DNA from: Streptomyces sp. WAC 01529
Lineage (GTDB): Bacteria > Actinomycetota > Actinomycetes > Streptomycetales > Streptomycetaceae
Length of the DNA stretch: 64,000 bases
Assembly (NCBI RefSeq): GCF_003945545.1
Contig: NZ_CP029617.1
Location: 4,883,001-4,947,000, forward strand
Direction: 5' to 3'
The notes beneath the pieces were generated by a model. It had not been told where the DNA came from. It worked only from the letters and a program-made list of their open reading frames with translations, and did not search any database. Below, piece after piece: positions 7,810-16,031 of the stretch. The translations under genes were made by a program, and so were the position numbers. Position 1 is the stretch's first letter. Every line of letters starts with the position of its first letter.

Positions 7810-7836
7810 CTGGCACTCCCCGTTGGAGAGTGCCAA
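7810..7836. promoter_or_regulatory. CIRCE operator 2
   Basis: CTGGCACTC-N9-GAGTGCCAA, a second CIRCE copy just downstream of the predicted transcription start, 20 nt after the first. Two HrcA operators imply tight cooperative repression. Confidence 0.92.
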
Positions 7837-7935
7837 CAGCGACGGGCAGGTCCGGCACCCGCGACGACGGATCCACCTGGTCGCCACACCTAAGACTGTT
7901 AACCCCGTGAGATCTCCGAAGGGGGAGACCGGATC

Positions 7936-8244
7936 GTGACGACCACCAGCTCCAAGGTTGCCATCAAGCCGCTCGAGGACCGCATTGTGGTCCAGCCGCT
8001 CGACGCCGAGCAGACCACGGCCTCCGGCCTGGTCATTCCGGACACCGCCAAGGAGAAGCCCCAGGAGGGCGTCGTCCTGGCCGTGGGCCCGGGCCGCTTC
8101 GAGAACGGCGAGCGTCTGCCGCTCGACGTGAAGACCGGCGACATCGTGCTGTACAGCAAGTACGGCGGCACCGAGGTGAAGTACAACGGCGAGGAGTACC
8201 TCGTCCTCTCGGCTCGCGACGTGCTCGCGATCGTCGAGAAGTAG
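7936..8244 (+). CDS. groES: co-chaperonin GroES
   Basis: 102 residues, GTG start. It has KPLEDRIVVQPL at the N-terminus, the mobile-loop region around EQTTASGLVIPDTAKEKPQ and a C-terminal GEEYLVLSARDVLAIV. It forms the heptameric lid of the GroEL1 cavity in the cytoplasm. The leader carries two CIRCE operators, so HrcA-controlled heat-shock induction is expected. groEL1 follows after 136 nt on the same strand. Confidence 0.97.
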   Translation: MTTTSSKVAIKPLEDRIVVQPLDAEQTTASGLVIPDTAKEKPQEGVVLAVGPGRFENGERLPLDVKTGDIVLYSKYGGTEVKYNGEEYLVLSARDVLAIVEK

Positions 8245-8380
8245 TTCACCGCTTCACCTGCATCACCTGCTTCACCAGCAGATTTGCTTTTGAGCTGCGC
8301 CCCTGGTCACCCCGCTGATTGCCGGGCGGCGAGGGGCGCGGTTCGTTCACCCGAGTTTTCGAGAGGGCTGAATCGCTCCC

Positions 8381-10009
8381 ATGGCGAAGATCCTGAAGTT
8401 CGACGAGGACGCCCGTCGCGCCCTTGAGCGCGGCGTCAACAAGCTTGCCGACACGGTCAAGGTGACGATCGGCCCCCGCGGCCGCAACGTCGTCATCGAC
8501 AAGAAGTTCGGCGCCCCGACCATCACCAACGACGGCGTCACCATCGCCCGTGAGGTCGAGGTCGAGGACCCGTACGAGAACCTCGGCGCCCAGCTGGTGA
8601 AGGAGGTGGCGACCAAGACCAACGACATCGCTGGTGACGGCACCACCACCGCCACCGTGCTCGCCCAGGCCCTGGTCAAGGAAGGCCTGCGCAACGTCGC
8701 CGCCGGCGCCTCCCCGGCCGCCCTGAAGAAGGGCATCGACGCCGCCGTCGCGGCCGTCTCCGAGGAGCTGCTCGCCACCGCCCGCCCGATCGACGACAAG
8801 GCCGACATCGCGGCCGTCGCCGGTCTGTCGGCCCAGGACCCGCAGGTCGGCGAGTTGATCGCCGAGGCGATGGACAAGGTCGGCAAGGACGGTGTCATCA
8901 CCGTCGAGGAGTCCAACACCTTCGGCCTGGAGCTGGACTTCACCGAGGGCATGGCCTTCGACAAGGGCTACCTGTCCCCGTACATGGTCTCCGACCAGGA
9001 GCGTATGGAGGCCGTCCTCGACGACCCGTACATCCTGATCCACCAGGGCAAGATCTCCTCCATCCAGGACATGCTGCCGCTGCTGGAGAAGGTCATCCAG
9101 GCCAACTCCTCCAAGCCGCTCCTGATCATCGCCGAGGACGTCGAGGGCGAGGCCCTCTCGACCCTGGTCGTGAACAAGATCCGCGGCACCTTCAACGCCG
9201 TCGCGGTGAAGGCCCCCGGCTTTGGCGACCGCCGCAAGGCGATGCTCGGCGACATGGCCACCCTCACCGGTGCCACCGTCATCGCCGAGGAGGTCGGCCT
9301 CAAGCTCGACCAGGTCGGCCTTGACGTGCTCGGCACCGCCCGCCGCGTCACCATCACCAAGGACGACACCACGATCGTCGACGGCGGCGGCAACAAGGCC
9401 GACGTCGAGGGCCGCGTCGCCCAGATCAAGGCCGAGATCGAGGCCACGGACTCCGACTGGGACCGCGAGAAGCTCCAGGAGCGCCTCGCGAAGCTGGCCG
9501 GCGGCGTGTGCGTCATCAAGGTCGGCGCCGCCACCGAGGTGGAGCTGAAGGAGAAGAAGCACCGTCTGGAGGACGCCATCTCCGCGACCCGCGCCGCGGT
9601 CGAGGAGGGCATCGTCTCCGGTGGTGGCTCCGCCCTGGTCCACGCCGTCAAGGTGCTCGAGGGCAACCTCGGCAAGGAGGGCGACGAGGCCACCGGTGTC
9701 GCCGTCGTCCGCCGCGCCGCCGTCGAGCCGCTGCGCTGGATCGCCGAGAACGCCGGCCTGGAGGGTTACGTCATCACCTCCAAGGTCGCCGAGCTGGAGA
9801 AGGGCTTCGGCTTCAACGCCGCGACCGGCGAGTACGGCGACCTGGTCAAGGCCGGCGTCATCGACCCGGTCAAGGTCACGCGCTCCGCGCTGGAGAACGC
9901 CGCGTCGATCGCTTCGCTGCTGCTGACGACCGAGACGCTGGTCGTCGAGAAGCCGGCGGACGACGAGGGCGACGCGGGTCACGGGCACGGCCACGGTCAC
10001 TCGCACTGA
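8381..10009 (+). CDS. groEL1: chaperonin GroEL1 with His-rich C-terminus
   Basis: 542 residues, full length. It has the ATPase motif GDGTTTATVLAQ, the nucleotide-binding start TIGPRGRNVVID and ISSIQDMLPLLEKV in the apical region. The C-terminus ends in alternating Gly-His (GHGHGHGHSH) instead of the Gly-Met tail of the housekeeping chaperonin; this marks the actinobacterial GroEL1 paralogue that sits with groES, while a second groEL lies elsewhere in such genomes. It folds client proteins in the cytoplasm; the His tail may bind metal or change client range. It is followed by a strong terminator. Confidence 0.97.
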   Translation: MAKILKFDEDARRALERGVNKLADTVKVTIGPRGRNVVIDKKFGAPTITNDGVTIAREVEVEDPYENLGAQLVKEVATKTNDIAGDGTTTATVLAQALVKEGLRNVAAGASPAALKKGIDAAVAAVSEELLATARPIDDKADIAAVAGLSAQDPQVGELIAEAMDKVGKDGVITVEESNTFGLELDFTEGMAFDKGYLSPYMVSDQERMEAVLDDPYILIHQGKISSIQDMLPLLEKVIQANSSKPLLIIAEDVEGEALSTLVVNKIRGTFNAVAVKAPGFGDRRKAMLGDMATLTGATVIAEEVGLKLDQVGLDVLGTARRVTITKDDTTIVDGGGNKADVEGRVAQIKAEIEATDSDWDREKLQERLAKLAGGVCVIKVGAATEVELKEKKHRLEDAISATRAAVEEGIVSGGGSALVHAVKVLEGNLGKEGDEATGVAVVRRAAVEPLRWIAENAGLEGYVITSKVAELEKGFGFNAATGEYGDLVKAGVIDPVKVTRSALENAASIASLLLTTETLVVEKPADDEGDAGHGHGHGHSH

Positions 10010-10034
10010 CCGCTGCTCGCTTGAACGGTGACTG

Positions 10035-10079
10035 AGGCCCGGCTTCCCCTGCTTGCGGGAAGCCGGGCCTCGGCTTTTT
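10035..10079 (+). terminator. groEL1 intrinsic terminator
   Basis: Arms 10035-10048 (AGGCCCGGCTTCCC) and 10057-10070 are perfectly complementary with an 8-nt loop and are followed by CGGCTTTTT. Confidence 0.92.
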
Positions 10080-10108
10080 CGGGGGCGTGCGGGTCTGTTC
10101 TTGGCTGG

Positions 10109-10177
10109 TCGCGCAGTTCCCCGCGCCCCTGACGGGGCCGGTGGCGCGCCCCGTCAGGGGCGCGGGGAACTGCGCGA
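10109..10177. repeat. 30-bp perfect inverted repeat, dispersed hairpin family
   Basis: Arms 10109-10138 and 10148-10177 are perfectly complementary over 30 bp with a 9-nt loop. They carry the CGCGCAGTTCCCC and GCGCCCC cores shared with 5047-5101 and 33850-33887. It sits between convergent groEL1 and the SDR gene, and groEL1 already has its own terminator just before it. Confidence 0.85.
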
Positions 10178-10247
10178 GGACGGACCACGGCCCGCACCCG
10201 GCAACGCGGACCAGCCCGGCAGACGCGGCCCGCCCCCGCCCAAAGAC

Positions 10248-11021
10248 CTACTGAGGCCCGTACTTGCGGCCCGTGCGAGACGTGACACCTCCCAGGAGGG
10301 ACCTCGGCGTCACCTTCACCAGGCCCATCAGGGCCTTGTAGCGCGGATCGGGGATGGATACGGTCCGGCCCCGCGCCAAGTCGGCCAGCGCCGAAGCGAC
10401 CAGCTTGTCCGCGTCCAGCCACATCCAGCCGGGAATGTTGGCCGTGCCCATCCCGGCCCGCTCGTGGAACTCCGTACGCACGAAGCCGGGGCACAGCGCC
10501 ATCAGCCGCACCCCGCTGCCCGCCAGGTCCTTCGCCGCGCCCTGCGTGAACTGCACGACCCACGCCTTCGAGGCGCCGTACGTGCCGCGCGGCACGAAGG
10601 CGGCGACCGAGGCGACGTTCACGACACCGCCCCGGCCGCGCTCCCGCATCGACTCCGTGGCCGCCGACGTCAGCCGCAGCACCGCCTCGCAGTGCACCTT
10701 GAGCATGGTCAGCTCGTCGGCCATCGGCACCTCCAGGTAACGGCCCTTGTTGCCGAACCCGGCGTTGTTGATCAGCAGGTCCACCGCGTCCCTGCGGTGC
10801 GAAAGCCGCTTCTCGACGGCCTCGATGCCCTCGTCCGTGGCGAGGTCGGCGGTGAGCACCTCCGCCTCGATGCCGTGCCGGTCGTGCAGTTCGGTCGCCT
10901 GCTCGCGCAGCCGCTTGGTGTCGCGCGCCACCAGGACGAGGTTGTGGCCGTCACCGGCGAGGCGGCGCGCGAAGGCGGCGCCGATGCCCGCGGTGGATCC
11001 CGTAATCAGAGCCGTAGTCAT
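10248..11021 (-). CDS. short-chain dehydrogenase/reductase
   Basis: 257 residues, ATG start. It is a classical SDR: the cofactor motif TGSTAGIG at the N-terminus, the stabilising LINNAG, the catalytic Ser in VVNVASVAAF and the Tyr-Lys pair in YGASK. An Arg after the second strand (LVLVARD) favours NADP(H). The C-terminal part is slightly extended and has no membrane segment. The substrate is unknown; similar actinobacterial proteins are annotated loosely as ketoreductases. It is divergent from a LysR regulator 106 nt away, the usual arrangement for regulator and target. Confidence 0.9.
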   Translation of the reverse strand: MTTALITGSTAGIGAAFARRLAGDGHNLVLVARDTKRLREQATELHDRHGIEAEVLTADLATDEGIEAVEKRLSHRRDAVDLLINNAGFGNKGRYLEVPMADELTMLKVHCEAVLRLTSAATESMRERGRGGVVNVASVAAFVPRGTYGASKAWVVQFTQGAAKDLAGSGVRLMALCPGFVRTEFHERAGMGTANIPGWMWLDADKLVASALADLARGRTVSIPDPRYKALMGLVKVTPRSLLGGVTSRTGRKYGPQ

Positions 11022-11127
11022 GGGCCAAGGCTAGTGACCACCGCGACCCGAGGCGCGACCCGAAGCCCGACCCAAAGGCGCCACGCGACATTTCACGCGG
11101 AGCCCAAGCCTCGCTTATGCTCGAAGC

Positions 11128-12024
11128 ATGATCGAGGCCCGTCATCTCCGTGTCCTGCGCGCCGTGGCCGCCACCGGCTCCTTCTCGGCCGCGGCCCGCG
11201 AGCTGGGCTGCACCCAGCCCGCCGTGAGCCAGCAGATGAAGGCCCTCGAATCCTCCACGGGCACGCCCCTGCTCATCCGCACCGGCCGTGAGATGCGCCT
11301 GACGCAGGCGGGCGAGGCCCTGGTCAGGCATGCCGCGGGCATCCTCGCCGGGCTGACCGCAGCCGAGGAGGAGGTCGCCGCCATCGCGGGCCTGCGCGCG
11401 GGCCGGGTGCGGCTCGTCTCCTTCCCCAGCGGCAGTTCGACGCTCGTGCCCGGCGCCCTGGCGGCGCTGCGCGCGGCCCATCCGGGTACGCGCGTCTCGC
11501 TCGTGGAGGCCGAGCCGCCGCGCTCGGTGGAGATGCTGCGCGAGGGCGACTGCGATGTGGCGCTGGCGTTCCGGTACGACGGCGCGTCCGCGGCGGAGGA
11601 GTGGGACGACCTCGTCGTACGGCCCCTGCTCGCGGACCGGCTCGTCGGTCTCGTCCCCGAGGGGCACCGGCTCGCGGAGGCGGACGCGGTCACCATCGGG
11701 GAGTTCGCCGACGAGCCCTGGATCGCGGGCTGCCCGCGCTGCCGCAGGCAGCTGGTCGAGGTCTGTGAGAGTGCGGGCTTCGCGCCCCGTATCGACTTCG
11801 CGACCGACGACTATCCGGCCGTGATCGGCCTGGTCGGGGCGGGCCTGGGAGTCGCGGTGCTGCCCGAACTCGCGATCGAGTCGGTACGTCCGAGGGGCGC
11901 CCGTACGGTCACGGTGGAGCCGGCGGTGCGGCGGGAGATCGTCGCGCTCACGCTGCCGGACCTGGCGCAGGTGCCGGCCGTCGCCGCCACCCTCGACCAT
12001 CTCGCGCGGGCCGCGGCGCGCTGA
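11128..12024 (+). CDS. LysR-family transcriptional regulator
   Basis: 298 residues, ATG start. The N-terminal winged helix-turn-helix is textbook (SFSAAARELGCTQPAVSQQMKALE, residues about 18-41), followed by the effector-binding domain in two alpha/beta lobes. In the second lobe a CPRC pair (residues about 204-207) within AGCPRCRRQL is uncommon and could make the regulator thiol-sensitive. It diverges from the SDR gene and probably controls it and itself from the shared 106-nt gap. The family is certain; the inducer is unknown. Confidence 0.93.
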   Translation: MIEARHLRVLRAVAATGSFSAAARELGCTQPAVSQQMKALESSTGTPLLIRTGREMRLTQAGEALVRHAAGILAGLTAAEEEVAAIAGLRAGRVRLVSFPSGSSTLVPGALAALRAAHPGTRVSLVEAEPPRSVEMLREGDCDVALAFRYDGASAAEEWDDLVVRPLLADRLVGLVPEGHRLAEADAVTIGEFADEPWIAGCPRCRRQLVEVCESAGFAPRIDFATDDYPAVIGLVGAGLGVAVLPELAIESVRPRGARTVTVEPAVRREIVALTLPDLAQVPAVAATLDHLARAAAR

Positions 12025-12083
12025 CGGGCAGCCGCCGGCCCGGCGTTTGCAGAAACGTTCCTTCAGCGAGGTGACACGGCATC

Positions 12084-12413
12084 TCAGTGGTGCGTGACAG
12101 GTCTCCCCGCCGACGCGGCCGCCGTCACCAGGCGATTGCGCGCCCGCCCCATCAGCTCTTCGCGCTCATCCTCCGTCAGTCCGCCCCATACGCCGTACGG
12201 CTCGCGCACCGCGAGTGCGTGAGCGGCGCACTCCGCGCGCACCGGGCACCGCATGCAGACCTCCTTGGCGGAGTTCTCTCGTGCGCTGCGCGCCGCGCCC
12301 CGCTCGCCCTCCGGATGGAAGAAGAGCGAGCTGTCCACCCCGCGGCAGGCCGCGAGGAGCTGCCAGTCCCACAGATCTGCGTTCGGTCCGGGAAGGCGGG
12401 AGAAATCTGCCAT
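12084..12413 (-). CDS. whiD: WhiB-family iron-sulfur regulator WhiD
   Basis: 109 residues. Four cysteines at positions 23, 53, 56 and 62 (CxxC within VCMRCPVRAEC) bind the [4Fe-4S] cluster; GVWGG is the conserved beta turn and the basic C-terminus contacts DNA. The N-terminus MADFSRLPGPNADLWDW and the position next to bldM identify WhiD, which in Streptomyces is needed for late spore maturation and works by binding the principal sigma factor (family knowledge). It is divergent from bldM across a 388-nt gap. The cluster is expected to be sensitive to O2 and NO. Confidence 0.93.
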   Translation of the reverse strand: MADFSRLPGPNADLWDWQLLAACRGVDSSLFFHPEGERGAARSARENSAKEVCMRCPVRAECAAHALAVREPYGVWGGLTEDEREELMGRARNRLVTAAASAGRPVTHH

Positions 12414-12801
12414 TGCTGGTCCCCTTGAAGCCGTTCTGACGCGGGTCGGTGCCCATGACCGTACATCTACTGTCTAAGGAGATGAAAATATGACTCATTG
12501 CGAATCTAGCCACAGACACCGAGAAAAGGGAAGAAAAGGCGCTAAATGGGGCATAGCTTGTGATGAAACCTTGAGGGTCTCCCGCGCGCTCTGCGCTGTG
12601 TCCGCGCCCTCACGTAGAGTGCCGAAGATGGCTGACTGCCCCGTAACTCTTTCGGGTGACCGTCGTTGAGAGTGCGAGGCGGTTGAAAGAAGAAGCGCTC
12701 GGGCAGGTGTCCGAGAGCGTCAACCGCACAGGTGACGAATATGTACCAGCCTGGAGGCTCAAGGTGACGCGCAGCAGCTGTGAGAGCCGCGGAGGACAGT
12801 C
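12414..12801. other. whiD-bldM divergent regulatory region
   Basis: 388 nt without a gene between two divergent developmental regulators. It contains a relatively AT-rich patch at about 12475-12560, the sigma-BldN-like promoter at 12642-12669 and a transcribed leader of about 125 nt before bldM. The whiD promoters must lie in the left part, but I cannot assign their boxes. Confidence 0.8.
12642..12669 (+). promoter_or_regulatory. sigma-BldN type promoter of bldM
   Basis: CGTAAC (12642-12647), a 16-nt spacer, then CGTTGA (12664-12669): an exact match to the -35/-10 pair I recall for sigma-BldN promoters, bldM being its best-known target. Transcription should start near 12676. Confidence 0.88.
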
Positions 12802-13413
12802 ATGACATCCGTCCTCGTCTGCGACGACTCCCCGCTTGCCCGAGAGGCGCTCCGCCGCGCGGTCGCGACCGTGCCCGGTGTCGAGCGCGTGACGACGGCG
12901 GCCAACGGCGAGGAAGTCCTCCGCCGCTGGGGCGCCGACCGCTCGGACCTGATTCTGATGGACGTACGCATGCCCGGTCTGGGCGGCGTCGAGACCGTCC
13001 GGCGGCTGCTGTCCGCCGACCCCGGTGCGCGCATCATCATGCTCACCGTCGCCGAGGATCTCGACGGGGTCGCGCTCGCGGTCGCCGCCGGTGCCCGCGG
13101 CTATCTGCACAAGGACGCCTCGCGCGCCGAACTGCGCGCGACGGTCACGCAGGCGCTCGCCGACCCGACGTGGCGGCTCGCCCCGCGCAGACTGCGCTCG
13201 GCCGAGATGGGCGCCGCGCCCACACTCACCGCGCGGGAGATCCAGGTGCTGGAGGGCATGAGTCACGGCCGGTCGAACGCGGAGATCGGACGCGAGCTGT
13301 TCCTCTCCGAGGACACGGTGAAGACGCACGCCAGGCGCCTCTTCAAGAAGCTCGGCGCCTCGGACCGGGCGCACGCGGTGGCGCTCGGCTTCCGCTGGGG
13401 TCTGGTCCGCTGA
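12802..13413 (+). CDS. bldM: developmental response regulator BldM
   Basis: 203 residues, ATG start. The receiver domain begins SVLVCDDSPLAREAL with the phosphoacceptor-equivalent Asp54 in LILMDVRMPG, and the C-terminal NarL/LuxR-type helix-turn-helix spans TAREIQVLEGMSHGRSNAEIG and following residues. In Streptomyces BldM is an atypical, orphan regulator that does not need phosphorylation; it activates early aerial-growth genes as a homodimer and later genes as a heterodimer with WhiI (family knowledge). No kinase gene is adjacent. Its promoter matches sigma-BldN. Confidence 0.95.
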   Translation: MTSVLVCDDSPLAREALRRAVATVPGVERVTTAANGEEVLRRWGADRSDLILMDVRMPGLGGVETVRRLLSADPGARIIMLTVAEDLDGVALAVAAGARGYLHKDASRAELRATVTQALADPTWRLAPRRLRSAEMGAAPTLTAREIQVLEGMSHGRSNAEIGRELFLSEDTVKTHARRLFKKLGASDRAHAVALGFRWGLVR

Positions 13414-13589
13414 GTGTGCCGCAGCGGGGGCCCGGCGCTCCCCGCCCGCCGACCGGTGGGCGGGGTGACCGGCGCCCGCGGCGCCCCTCCTCGGGAGCGG
13501 TTGCCGTCGCTTCGCGGCGGATGCCGCATCCTTGAGGTGTGGAGTTCCTCGGGGACGAGTCGATCGAGCGGGAGGGGAGGGCGCAGGAG

Positions 13590-14255
13590 ATGAGTTCCGG
13601 CGCACCTGCTCATAACGCTTCAGTGCACAACTACGGACGCGGTGCCGCAGATCAGTCGCCACCAAGGCACCATGGACCGATGCGCGATGACAAGACGACG
13701 GTGATCGGTGCCCTCGTCCTTCGCGCCGTAGAGGGCGACGAGCAGGCCACGCACGACCTTCTCGCACACGTGCACCCCCTCGCCCTGCGCTACTGCCGCA
13801 CCCGGCTCTCCCGGCTGCCGGGTGATGCCCGCCACTTCGTGGAGGACCTGGCGCAGGAGGTCTGCGTCGCCGTCCTGCTCGCCCTGCCGCGCTACAAGGA
13901 CACCGGACGCCCCTTCGAGGCGTTCGTCTTCGCGATCGCCGCGCACAAGGTGGCCGACCTCCAGCGCGCGGCGATGCGCCGCCCCGGCTCCACCGCCGTG
14001 CCCTCCGACGAGATGCCCGAGCGCCCCGACGACTCGCTCGGCCCCGAGGAGCGCGCCCTGCTCTCCAGCGACGCGGAGTGGGCCAAGAAGCTCCTCGCCA
14101 ACCTCCCGGAGAACCAGCGCGAGCTGCTGCTGCTCCGGATCGCCGTCGGCCTCACCGCCGAGGAGACCGGCCAGATGCTGGGGATGTCCCCGGGGGCGGT
14201 GCGGGTGGCCCAGCACCGGGCGCTGAGCCGGCTGCGGGCGCTCGCCGAGCAGTAG
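13590..14255 (+). CDS. shbA: ECF-type RNA polymerase sigma factor, ShbA-like
   Basis: About 221 residues. Region 2 starts at GDEQATHDLLAHVHPLALRY and includes the -10 recognition helix around FVEDLAQEVCVAV; region 4 is NLPENQRELLLLRIAVGLTAEETGQMLGM and following residues. ATG 13590 is chosen for its GGAGG site; ATG 13681 would give a shorter protein closer to the conserved part. There is no anti-sigma gene beside it. Position between bldM and guaB, and the sequence, fit ShbA, the sigma factor reported to transcribe the principal sigma gene hrdB in Streptomyces. The symbol rests on that recollection. Confidence 0.85.
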   Translation: MSSGAPAHNASVHNYGRGAADQSPPRHHGPMRDDKTTVIGALVLRAVEGDEQATHDLLAHVHPLALRYCRTRLSRLPGDARHFVEDLAQEVCVAVLLALPRYKDTGRPFEAFVFAIAAHKVADLQRAAMRRPGSTAVPSDEMPERPDDSLGPEERALLSSDAEWAKKLLANLPENQRELLLLRIAVGLTAEETGQMLGMSPGAVRVAQHRALSRLRALAEQ

Positions 14256-14402
14256 CCGTACGGGAACTCGCCGAGCAGTAGTCGTACGGGAAGACGTGCG
14301 AACGTACAAAGAATGCCGATGATCTTGGTCGTGGAATGAGACACCCCTCGTTCCCGTTAGCATGGACATCCGCACCGATCAAGGCCATTTGGGGAAGGTG
14401 TC

Positions 14403-15920
14403 ATGACTGCAAACGGCGGTTCTTCGACTGGGGTGCCCGAGAAATTCGCGACACTCGGGCTGACCTACGACGATGTGCTGCTGCTGCCGGGCGCGTCGGA
14501 CATGGCGCCCGACCAGATCGACACCTCCTCGTACATCTCGAAGAACGTCCGGGTGAACGTCCCGCTGCTCTCCGCCGCGATGGACAAGGTCACCGAGGCC
14601 CGCATGGCGATCGCCATGGCGCGCCAGGGCGGCGTCGGCGTGCTGCACCGCAACCTCTCCATCGCCGACCAGGCCAACCAGGTCGACCTGGTCAAGCGCT
14701 CCGAGTCCGGCATGGTCACCGACCCGATCACGGTGCACCCGGACGCGACGCTCGCCGAGGCCGACGCGATCTGCGCGAAGTTCCGCATCAGCGGTGTCCC
14801 GGTGACCGACGCGGCGGGCAAGCTGCTCGGCATCGTCACCAACCGCGACATGGCCTTCGAGAACGACCGCAGCCGCCAGGTGCGCGAGGTCATGACGCCG
14901 ATGCCGCTGGTCACCGGCAAGGTCGGCATCTCCGGCGTGGACGCCATGGAGCTGCTGCGCCGCCACAAGATCGAGAAGCTTCCGCTGGTCGACGACGCGG
15001 GCGTCCTCAAGGGCCTCATCACGGTCAAGGACTTCGTGAAGGCCGAGAAGTACCCGAACGCCGCCAAGGACGGAGAGGGCCGCCTGCTCGTCGGCGCCGC
15101 CGTCGGTGTCGCGGGTGACGCCTTCGAGCGCGCCCAGGCGCTGGTCGCCGCGGGCGTCGACTTCATCGTCGTCGACACCGCGCACGGCCACTCCCGCCTG
15201 GTCGGCGACATGGTCGCCAAGATCAAGTCCGACGCCCCCGGCGTCGACGTCATCGGCGGCAACATCGCCACCCGCGAAGGCGCCCAGGCGCTCATCGACG
15301 CTGGTGTCGACGGCATCAAGGTCGGCGTCGGACCGGGCTCCATCTGTACGACGCGTGTCGTCGCCGGTATCGGCGTGCCGCAGGTGACGGCCATCTACGA
15401 AGCGTCGCTCGCCGCCAAGGAGGCCGGTGTCCCGGTCATCGGCGACGGCGGCCTGCAGTACTCCGGAGACATCGCCAAGGCCCTCGTCGCCGGCGCGGAC
15501 ACGGTCATGCTGGGCTCGCTGCTCGCCGGGTGCGAGGAGTCGCCGGGTGAGCTGATGTTCATCAACGGCAAGCAGTTCAAGTCCTACCGCGGCATGGGCT
15601 CGCTCGGCGCCATGCAGTCCCGCGGCGACCAGCGCTCCTTCTCCAAGGACCGCTACTTCCAGGAGGGCGTCGCCTCCGACGAGAAGCTGGTGCCCGAGGG
15701 CATTGAGGGCCAGGTGCCCTACCGCGGCCCGCTCTCGGCCGTCGTCCACCAGCTGGTCGGTGGCCTGCGCCAGTCGATGTTCTACGTCGGCGGACGCACC
15801 GTCCCCGAGCTCCAGGCCAACGGCCGCTTCGTGCGCATCACGTCGGCGGGTCTCAAGGAGAGCCACCCGCACGACATCCAGATGACGGTCGAGGCGCCGA
15901 ACTACAGCCGTCACAAGTAG
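14403..15920 (+). CDS. guaB: IMP dehydrogenase
   Basis: 505 residues, ATG start. A TIM barrel is interrupted by two CBS motifs (about residues 100-215, for example MVTDPITVHPDATL and VMTPMPLVTGKV). The catalytic loop GPGSICTTRVVAGIGVPQ holds the active-site Cys; the flap region holds the RGMGSLGAM signature. The enzyme oxidises IMP to XMP with NAD+, the committed step to GMP; guaA, which completes the path, lies about 26 kb downstream in this window. It is followed by a hairpin terminator and then by the GuaB3 paralogue. Confidence 0.97.
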   Translation: MTANGGSSTGVPEKFATLGLTYDDVLLLPGASDMAPDQIDTSSYISKNVRVNVPLLSAAMDKVTEARMAIAMARQGGVGVLHRNLSIADQANQVDLVKRSESGMVTDPITVHPDATLAEADAICAKFRISGVPVTDAAGKLLGIVTNRDMAFENDRSRQVREVMTPMPLVTGKVGISGVDAMELLRRHKIEKLPLVDDAGVLKGLITVKDFVKAEKYPNAAKDGEGRLLVGAAVGVAGDAFERAQALVAAGVDFIVVDTAHGHSRLVGDMVAKIKSDAPGVDVIGGNIATREGAQALIDAGVDGIKVGVGPGSICTTRVVAGIGVPQVTAIYEASLAAKEAGVPVIGDGGLQYSGDIAKALVAGADTVMLGSLLAGCEESPGELMFINGKQFKSYRGMGSLGAMQSRGDQRSFSKDRYFQEGVASDEKLVPEGIEGQVPYRGPLSAVVHQLVGGLRQSMFYVGGRTVPELQANGRFVRITSAGLKESHPHDIQMTVEAPNYSRHK

Positions 15921-15930
15921 TCTTCCGGCT

Positions 15931-15977
15931 CCACGCGCGCGTGGAGGGGCGGTCCCGGCTCACCGGGGCCGCCCCTT
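15931..15977 (+). terminator. guaB terminator hairpins
   Basis: A small hairpin CCACGCG-CGCGTGG (15931-15944) is followed by a stem formed by 15945-15958 and 15963-15976 with one mismatch. There is no long T run; termination may be partial, allowing read-through to guaB3. Confidence 0.6.
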
Positions 15978-16031
15978 CCGTGTGTGTCGGGGATACTGGA
16001 CAGGCAGACCAAGAGGGAAAGGCCCCACAAC

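Noticed and set aside
8246..10006. Long open frame antisense to groEL1
   Set aside because: Antisense frames stay open in GC-rich coding DNA because stop codons are rare there; the product is Asp/Gly/Leu/Val-biased with no domain.
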